Origin: Phoronis australis
Lineage: Eukaryota; Phoronida; Phoronidae
Direction: 5' to 3'
DNA: 48,215 bases
NCBI GenBank assembly: GCA_002633005.1
Contig: NMRA01000044.1
Span: forward strand, 1,162,283 to 1,210,497
Below are positions 41,500 to 48,215 of the stretch, piece after piece (position 1 is the first letter of the stretch; the number at the start of each line of letters is the position of its first letter). Below the pieces are notes generated by a model, which saw only the letters and a program-made list of their open reading frames with translations, made no database searches and had not been told where the DNA came from. The position numbers and the translations under genes were made by a program.

Positions 41500-41811
41500 T
41501 TAAGTGGAACAGGACAATGTCAAAATAAAGCTGGTGTTAAAACGTTTGAGTTCTGAGACAGGATTTCGGGCCCTTGTGATCGTTTGAAAGAAGGAAGTAT
41601 TGACTTTGTTCACGACTTTTGTTGTTTTAGGTTGACAAATAAACATTTTTAGTTTTTCAACGTAATGAGCCACTGCATTTACATTCCAGTTCGTAATTGT
41701 ATCGGAGTCGTTCGCTAACGACCGTTCTTCATATAAGGAATCAAAAGATGTCGCCTCAGTAGGAAGGTCTATGCCAGCCTTTAGTCTAGTAAGCGTATCT
41801 GACTGGTGCAT
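41500..41811 (-). CDS. Unassigned minus-strand open frame (103 codons)
   Basis: The composition is protein-like (SFDSLYEERSLANDSDTITN, then WNVNAVAHYVEKL), but no family is recognised and no convincing splice pair bounds it. It could be an exon of an unknown gene or a relic. Low confidence. Confidence 0.15.
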   Translation of the reverse strand: MHQSDTLTRLKAGIDLPTEATSFDSLYEERSLANDSDTITNWNVNAVAHYVEKLKMFICQPKTTKVVNKVNTSFFQTITRARNPVSELKRFNTSFILTLSCST

Positions 41812-42324
41812 TTAAATCAACTGAACATAAAAGGCATGCTTTTTGGCCGGATATATATATAGACGCAAATGCTAACGATGATAACGTTTCGATTTAATAG
41901 CTTAAAACATCACCAGGAATGAGTCATGCTCTACATTCTCTACGGTTTGGGAGTTAACCTGAGTACTATTTTCCTTCTGGTCGTGAAAGCGTATTTTGCT
42001 GTGGTTTTTATGGAGGGTCGTTTGACCGACTTACCTAATTATTGAACCTGTTATTTCCAGATGACCCTTATGTTTTAAGTCACGACACAACTGAACTGTG
42101 AATGGTGACTGGTCAAGTTCAAGCAGGGTTGGGGAACAGGTCATGCGAAACAGTCAAACCAAAGCAGTGAACAGAAAAGTTGTAAACTATGGTCTTTATA
42201 GAGCTGTGGAATTGTGCCAGGCCCCAAGAGACGCTTATGAAGTTTTGATAGCTTTCCCTGTGCTAGTCGACAATCATTGTGTGTTGCGTGTTTGTGTGTG
42301 GGCGTGCGTGTGGGCGTGCGTGCG

Positions 42325-42326
<2 letters not shown>

Positions 42327-42374
<48 letters not shown>
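42327..42374. repeat. (GT)n microsatellite
   Basis: About 24 GT units, preceded by degenerate GTGTGGGCGTGCGTG sequence from about 42280. Frames through it are artefacts. Confidence 0.97.
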
Positions 42375-42376
<2 letters not shown>

Positions 42377-43385
42377 CTTGAATCATAAACCAGGTTTGTG
42401 ATCACCATGTCCACTGTTCACACTATCACTCGAAACTCGAACTGTAGTCCGAACTCGAACCCTTTGTTTTGTTTTGCAGTTCTAATTTCGTATCTCATAA
42501 AGAGATAGTTTGAAATATTGAAATCCGCAAACGAATCAGACCGTAACTTGGACTGTTATGGTAAAAATCTGACTAATTGGCCTCGTTTTTGAATTGTTTA
42601 CCAGATTCTAAATGCTAATAAAAAGTAGGTCTATGCAAAATAGCCAAGAATTACAAGGGAGGGAACTCCAATTGAAGAGTGGCATTGTAGATCTACGTCA
42701 TTGTTCTGCGTTAAATCAATGACAACATATTGAGTCTCTTGAAATCCCGAGAGTCCTATCACAGACACAAATTCGTGCAAAACATCTAATGTGACAGGTC
42801 TTGCCACTGGTTTAAATCGATGAGTTGTTCAAGATCAAACCGCACGACTTGCGTCAACTCGTGTTTTCCGAGTAAAATTGTACTCCTCGGAGTAAAACGC
42901 GCCAACCTGCAGTGCATCGATAAGAAACCGTCACTGAATCATCACCGTATCTTGAAAAACAGTGTACCGTTCAAAAGACAACTCCGCAACTTCCGCGTAA
43001 AGTGAGGCACTTGCCTTTTTAAACCATAGGGTGATTAGTAGGAAGACGAGCCTGGAGTTACGATCGCAATCCCCGGAGGCCACTCGCCGACAAACAATAA
43101 TACTGTAAAAATCATGGCAGTAAAATTTGAATCTATGCTCTGTTAACGTCAGCGACTTTTACAGCCAATCATAGGCGTTTAATTACTGACACGGAAACAC
43201 GTGATAAAAAGGCTTGTTGCTTGTGGTCGAAAGTTTGGTTCTCCTATGAAATCCTAGATTTCCTCGTGCAAGCTTAGTTCTTTGAGAACCGATGTCAGAT
43301 TAAAAATTTGAACGAGATCGGTGAAATTTACAACGTGTACACGTTGTATCCAAACGTTTTGAAATCGTGACAACTTTTTTCACGT

Positions 43386-43667
43386 TTGTTTCTTGTGCCC
43401 AACAAGATCGAAGGTCAGCCCACATGTACAGTGTATAATATCAATCAAGATCATATCAATGCCTACACAGTCTTCAAAAACCCAACAGTCCTTATTTCCT
43501 CTGCCATCCTATTATTCACTCTAGTATTTTGGTTTTTAATGGTGTCAAAAATAAAGTTGCCGGATAATCACTGTACATTTGGATGTCACCGTAAGCTCTT
43601 TTACGTGCCACCAACTTCCAGCCTCCTTCAGGCAGTTTTTTTCACTTTCGCATTTTCGTTTGTTTGA
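43386..43667 (+). CDS. Unassigned open frame with one membrane segment
   Basis: A 93-codon frame: GQPTCTVYNINQDHINAYTV is followed by a hydrophobic segment (VLISSAILLFTLVFWFLMV, about residues 36-54) and a short basic stretch. An AG just before IEGQ after a T-rich run could be an acceptor, making this a last exon. The layout (cysteine-bearing outer part, one membrane helix, short tail) recalls small channel accessory subunits, but I recognise no family. Low confidence. Confidence 0.2.
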   Translation: MFLVPNKIEGQPTCTVYNINQDHINAYTVFKNPTVLISSAILLFTLVFWFLMVSKIKLPDNHCTFGCHRKLFYVPPTSSLLQAVFFTFAFSFV

Positions 43668-43837
43668 TATTGATGAATGGCATATAAATCCTCCTAATCT
43701 CTTTATTCATCTGATGTCTCCGTTTAAAGTTTTACCGACAAAAGCAACCGTTGGGGTTACAGCCCAGATCTAGGCACTTGGCGGTAATTTACGTTGCGGA
43801 CGACGACACTAATAAATTGTTGTTCTGGTGACATTTT

Positions 43838-44001
43838 NNNNNNNNNNNNNNNNNNNNNNNNNNNNNNNNNNNNNNNNNNNNNNNNNNNNNNNNNNNNNNN
43901 NNNNNNNNNNNNNNNNNNNNNNNNNNNNNNNNNNNNNNNNNNNNNNNNNNNNNNNNNNNNNNNNNNNNNNNNNNNNNNNNNNNNNNNNNNNNNNNNNNNN
44001 N
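43838..44001. other. Assembly gap (164 N)
   Basis: A run of N. A poly-C tract follows directly (44003-44015), so the gap probably reflects hard-to-sequence G/C-homopolymer or repeat DNA. Two open frames that cross it are meaningless. Confidence 0.99.
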
Positions 44002-44530
44002 GCCCCCCCCCCCCCTGTATGTATTTGTTTTTCGTAATTTAGAGCCGATTTGAAGATGGCCTTTAAGTTGAAGAGAATTACTTATTATTCTTACTGAGAA
44101 CAGTTGTTAGATGTGTATGTTCTAGATTTTCTGGTCGATTTTCAGCCGTTCATCAACTGACAAAATATTTTAAAATCAATTTCATTTTTTAAAAATAATT
44201 TGAACAAAGCATTCCCTTTTTTGGCGATAACCATCACGATCACTATGCACCTGTGATGGACGTGTGCTAGAGTGGAAGGTGACCTATAAGCGGATGCCGT
44301 TGATTGCAAACTGTCCCTTCTTTGGTTCAAACGAGTAATTTCTTAGATTACAAGTTAATAATCGGAGCTTGGATGCCTTGTTAAGTTTTTCAAAAGATCA
44401 TGTTCAGTTACTTTGCAGATGTTGTTAACAAAGACCTCTTGACATCAAAATATGAAACTGCACGTTTTCTTAGCAGTGTCAGTACAAATAAAATAAGCAA
44501 GATGACACATTAGTGCACTAATACCTATAT

Positions 44531-44692
44531 CAGTGGCGGATCTAGATTGGGGCCAAGAGGGCCATGCCCCCCGCCCCTAAAATTCTCCCAGATTCCATTA
44601 GGCAGTTCGGGAGTGCGAATGTCTGACGGTCAAAATATTGGCTAATACTCTGCCCTGGCTCCCCTAACTCAAAATCCTGGATCCGCCCCTAG
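44531..44692. mobile_element. Short inverted-repeat element (CAGTGGCGGATC ends)
   Basis: CAGTGGCGGATCTAG at the left and CTGGATCCGCCCCTAG at the right form imperfect terminal inverted repeats of about 15 bp around 160 bp of non-coding sequence. This end sequence is common among small DNA-transposon derivatives in animals. Confidence 0.7.
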
Positions 44693-46296
44693 TGCACAAG
44701 TACATGTACTTTGCTGGGTAGAGTTAGCATCCACAATGTACGTTATAATCCGACTGGTACACAGTGTGTGCATATTTAGTAGTACGCAGTTAACGGTGCT
44801 GGTTAACGGGTGGAAATCAAAAAGACGCTACGGGAAGGACAGAACGACTGGCAGACAGGCAGAAAACAAGACAAGCGCAAAAATATTTTAAAGTACACGT
44901 ACGTTGTCAGTGAATCCAAATCACGACTCAAATGTATATTCGGCATTAGAAATAAAAAGAAAATCTAATTGTATCTACACATTATTATCATATTCAGTAA
45001 CAATAATTTAAGTACGTGCTACCGTCCTGCTAACACTTCAAAATGACCACCGCCGTGTCAAATGCGACTTGTCGCATAGTGTTTCGCCTAGAGAACGACA
45101 GCATCGCGTACCAGAACATTCACAGTGGATGATGATTTATGGCATTTGATTTAGTTCCGGTACAAAATTAACCGCCTTCATAATAATGGAAAACATATCG
45201 AAGCACTTTGCGCCTCAAAATCCTGCAAAAAACAACAAGATTACCTTGGAAGATGATATTTGGAAATATGCGTCTCAGTGACGCTGAAATGATGGCACGA
45301 ATATTCGTCGTAGTTGATATACATGTATTATCAATATTATGTCTTTCGTTTTCACTATTTTCAGAACACTTAACGAGCCGCGTCAATGGCAAGATATTAC
45401 TAGCATTTTGTCAATTACAACTTTGCGTGTAGTTTGATTATCACGGAGTCCCCTGTGTTATATAATGCGTGATAAAAATGAAGTACCGTTTCATTGAGCT
45501 TGACGGCCATTTTATTGGTGCCCAACCGAAAGTTTCGTTTCCATAAGTATGCTTCTTTAAACGTTACATTGCGCTCTACCTTCTGCATGTCAAAAATAGA
45601 ATAAGATTGAGAATGAAGCTGTTTATTCGGACAGAAATAACCCACAATGACCTCTAGTCCGACCACAGTATAATCATGGAAAACAAAAAGTGTTGACGTT
45701 ATTTCACGTCTCGATTTTCGTGACGCCCGCAAAGTTAAATCACAGCGTTCGACACAATGAGCTCTTTATGTCTCATTGATTCGACACTTGTCATTGTGAG
45801 AAACGAAATATCCCAAGGTAGTACTCGCATTGCCTAAGCAGCGTTTAATATAACTTTAAACATTTTTCCATTCTTTTCATTTGGGAAAAATTCGATTGAT
45901 GTTGTTTTTAACTAAAATGAAGCAGAAAGGAAACTGCCCAGGGTCTGAAGCGAAAAAGGTGACGGATTTCATTCCTAGTTTCTTTAATAATTCAATATGT
46001 AGGTTCAATGCTACGGCAACACATTTCCACAGCTTTTCTGTAATCGCACTAAAGTATGGCATTCCAGATCCTCTGTTAATGTTTTTCAAATTTTATTTTT
46101 CCTTCCTAGACTCAAAACATGTGGTTTTCTTTACGCTCTCTTTTTTATTCAATTGGTAAATAAAATCGTATTCTTCATTTTTTTATTTCGTTTTTAGTCT
46201 CCAACAAACGGTCATCTCACCCTAAAGGTATTCGTAATTCTCCGTATAATTTTGGGTTGACGTCGTTCGTATACACAATAACCGTCGTATCTAAGG
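44693..46296. other. No gene recognised
   Basis: Open frames at 45208-45432 (plus), 45415-45732 (minus) and 45877-46159 (both strands) lack similarity and splice support. Confidence 0.45.
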
Positions 46297-46700
46297 TTAT
46301 GTGGGACCCTAGACAAATGTTCAGATTTGGCCAACTTTGGAACATCATACCTCAGAAATGGCTGGAAACTTTCAAGTATTATACTTCGTGCACTGTTCTT
46401 CAAAATGCTGGTAGGAATTGAAATAAAAATTTTCATTTTTGCGCGAAAAACTTTAAAGTTTCATAACGGAAAAAGAAACTATAACTTAGAAAACTGTAAA
46501 AGCATTTTTGGAGACTTCAACCTGAACATCAATTATGTAATAAGAAATTTGATCATGTTATTGATTTTGTTGGAATGTACCTTACTTTTTTACTAAATTC
46601 TACAGAATTTCTAATTTCATAAAATATATACTTTTGCTGAGTTTAATTCTACGGTTTTTGATATTTGGCAAAATACGCAGACCTGTCAAAAAGGAGATAC
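46297..46700. repeat. Dispersed repeat B, copy 2
   Basis: Diverged copy of 36631-37260 in the same orientation. Right after it, AACGTTTCGATTTAATAGCT (about 46749) recurs at about 41884, in a third, partial context. Confidence 0.65.
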
Positions 46701-46959
46701 AATGCTTTAATAGGAAGCTAACGAAGCAAATGATAATGATGTTCGTGATCAACGTTTCGATTTAATAGCTTAAATAATCATCAGTTGTGACCTTAAATGC
46801 TTACGTTCACTATAAGTGTCGCTATGGTTAATTGTAGAATATTTAATAACAAATGACACCGAGACGGAGATGATCGGCGCCCTTTTCTCGTAATGACTCG
46901 ATACATGACATTTTCAAAGCCAGTTGATACGATAAATAAATAACGCTTCGAACCCTTAC

Positions 46960-47002
46960 CTTCCCACGAATGGGGGTCGATATCAACGGCTGGCGCAGAC
47001 AT
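46960..47002 (-). CDS. Possible first coding exon of the IP3R-like gene
   Basis: A 43-nt candidate start exon encodes MSAPAVDIDPHSWE plus one base (phase 1), followed by a strong GTAAGG donor. An in-frame TAA lies two codons before the ATG, as expected at a true start, and position -3 is a purine. Its phase fits the next recognised exon (23524-23451, which enters in phase 1). It lacks the GDxxSLY-type motif that opens ITPR proteins, so if it belongs to this gene another exon of about 130 nt must lie between. It could equally start an unrelated gene. The join is inference only. Confidence 0.3.
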
Positions 47003-47836
47003 TTCTTAGACCATTCTGTCCGCACCTTTAATATCATCTAGATCTAGTTCTGTTCTGATTTTAGTTATATAAGTGAACACGTATCGGTGGTGTTATGTAA
47101 TATCAAATCGTAACAGAATTATAACAGACTGGCATCGATTTTTGCAAACGAACTGAATTCGTAATTGTTTTACGGAACAAAAACGTCTGCTGTTCTACGT
47201 GTTGATACATAATTTCGTTAGTAGGCCTGTTTACGAGGTTAAAATTATAGGGATTCTTAACTGTACCACAAGTAACACTCGATGGTGTAATAAGCGAACC
47301 AGTCTACGGATTTCCAGTCCGCAAATTTTTTACCACATAAGTTAGTTTACATTCAGTTTCTTAATCTTTCCAGAAGAGTTAAATTTTTATTGTTTTGCAA
47401 AATTTAGTGGGTTTGCTTTACTAAGGTCCCCTTATCAAATTTAACAGCAACAGAACATATTGAGGTGATTAAATTCTTAACGGTAACTGAGATCGAATAG
47501 AACGCACCGAGTTACTCAATTTAAGTCACTCGTAACCCTGTGAAAGGGGCACCTACCTGCACCTGTAAAGCATAGGCGCATGTGCCTATATGCAATTCAC
47601 TTGAGCATATTGATTTTCAAAAACTGGAAGATACAGGTGGTTTGCACTACTTTGGCGGAAGCATCTGTTCACAATATCTATGCGCTGCTCATTCAAGAGG
47701 GAATTTCCACAAATGAGACTTTGATATCAAGCGTTCCGTGTTAATATTACACGTTCTTCCTGAGCATCACTTTTGAGCGGAAATGGCATCTTTTCCATTT
47801 GCTGTGTTAGATAATAATAAGTTAGTGACCACACTT
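47003..47836. other. No gene recognised; palindrome variant at 47573
   Basis: If the ATG at 47002 is a start, the 5' part of this stretch would be leader and promoter. No TATA-like or CpG-rich promoter stands out. TAGGCGCATGTGCCTA lies at 47573-47588. Confidence 0.4.
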
Positions 47837-48034
47837 CTACAATTGTCCCACCTTCGGACAGAATAGACGAGACACCGACCACTCAGGTACATCGAACAAC
47901 AACGATATGGTCACTTTAAATTGCCAGTACAGACCTTCGTCACCAACTTGAAAATTCGGCACGGTGTCTTCTGCACATTCAAAAGTTAGGCGAATTCGGA
48001 AAAATGGCGATAGCCACATGTTGGCATCAGCTTC
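47837..48034 (-). CDS. Unassigned open frame near right edge
   Basis: Open from about 48034, the frame reads EADANMWLSPFFRIRLTFEC, then AEDTVPNFQVGDEGLYWQFK. An AG at GAAAGACAG precedes EADAN and could be an acceptor, though its pyrimidine tract is poor. The composition is protein-like, but no family is recognised. It might be an exon of a neighbouring gene. Confidence 0.2.
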   Translation of the reverse strand, partial: EADANMWLSPFFRIRLTFECAEDTVPNFQVGDEGLYWQFKVTISLLFDVPEWSVSRLFCPKVGQL

Positions 48035-48215
48035 CTGTCTTTCTTAAATGTCAGTTGTAACAACGAGGACTTTTGCTGTCGGGAAGTATGCTAGCAGACG
48101 AGCCCCGCCAAATTTGTTGATAGTTTACTAATTTGCGAGCAGGCCATGCAGAAGGAAGAGCTTCCGCCAAAATAGTGCAAAGCAGTAAAATTGACATGCA
48201 GATCATTTTGATTTA

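Noticed and set aside
42098-42386. Open frames of alternating C/V or H/T residues
   Set aside because: Product of the (GT)n microsatellite.
42960-43020. Minus-strand peptide containing SLYAE, like the start of ITPR proteins, near 42991-43005
   Set aside because: The frame stops about 20 codons later, the following residues do not continue the ITPR pattern, and there is no GD dipeptide at the expected distance or convincing donor.
43794-44042. Open frames crossing the N gap
   Set aside because: Unknown bases; not interpretable.
45415-45732. 105-codon minus-strand open frame as an upstream exon of the IP3R-like gene
   Set aside because: No MIR or beta-trefoil pattern, and its splice signals give no coherent phase.

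Overview
This window is eukaryotic: AT-rich by eye, sparse in long open frames, with short GT-AG exons in kilobase introns and many microsatellites, fold-back elements and transposon relics. It suits an invertebrate metazoan, probably marine. I cannot name the species.

The one gene I can build with confidence lies on the minus strand across about 4.1-23.5 kb. Fourteen exons, all with GT-AG borders and mutually compatible phases, give 598 continuous residues. They match, in order, the N-terminal part of the inositol 1,4,5-trisphosphate receptor / ryanodine receptor superfamily: the end of the N-terminal beta-trefoil, a charged linker, the MIR-type beta-trefoil repeats, and the first RIH helical domain. 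The gene runs off the left edge, so the channel pore is not in view. The exon that should carry the first ~45 residues of the first beta-trefoil was not found. A 14-codon start exon at 46960-47002 is phase-compatible but unproven. The product aligns best with ITPRs, but several IP3-contacting positions are substituted and its RIH domain ends with a CVCNGxAxxxNQ motif that recalls RyR. It may be a divergent third type of receptor.

Layout: 0-4.1 kb, fold-backs, a LINE reverse-transcriptase relic and the region downstream of the last visible exon. 4.1-11.6 kb, eleven closely packed exons covering the later MIR repeats and the RIH domain. 11.6-15.5 kb, an intron holding a tRNA-like relic, a 2.35-kb element with perfect 25-bp terminal inverted repeats and ten copies of a GTAGTGTACGTACCCC motif, and a 0.44-kb inverted-repeat element. 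15.5-23.5 kb, the 5' exons, separated by introns with a hAT transposase relic and several inverted-repeat elements. 23.5-47 kb, a (GTT)n tract, a second LINE relic, a ladder of small hairpins at 31.7-32.1 kb, tandem and dispersed repeats, a (GT)n tract, and a 164-base gap of N at 43838-44001. 47-48.2 kb, the possible start exon and one unassigned open frame.

No rRNA, functional tRNA, CRISPR array or viral gene was seen. Exon borders were read by eye from splice consensus, phase and family similarity; no alignment or RNA evidence was available.
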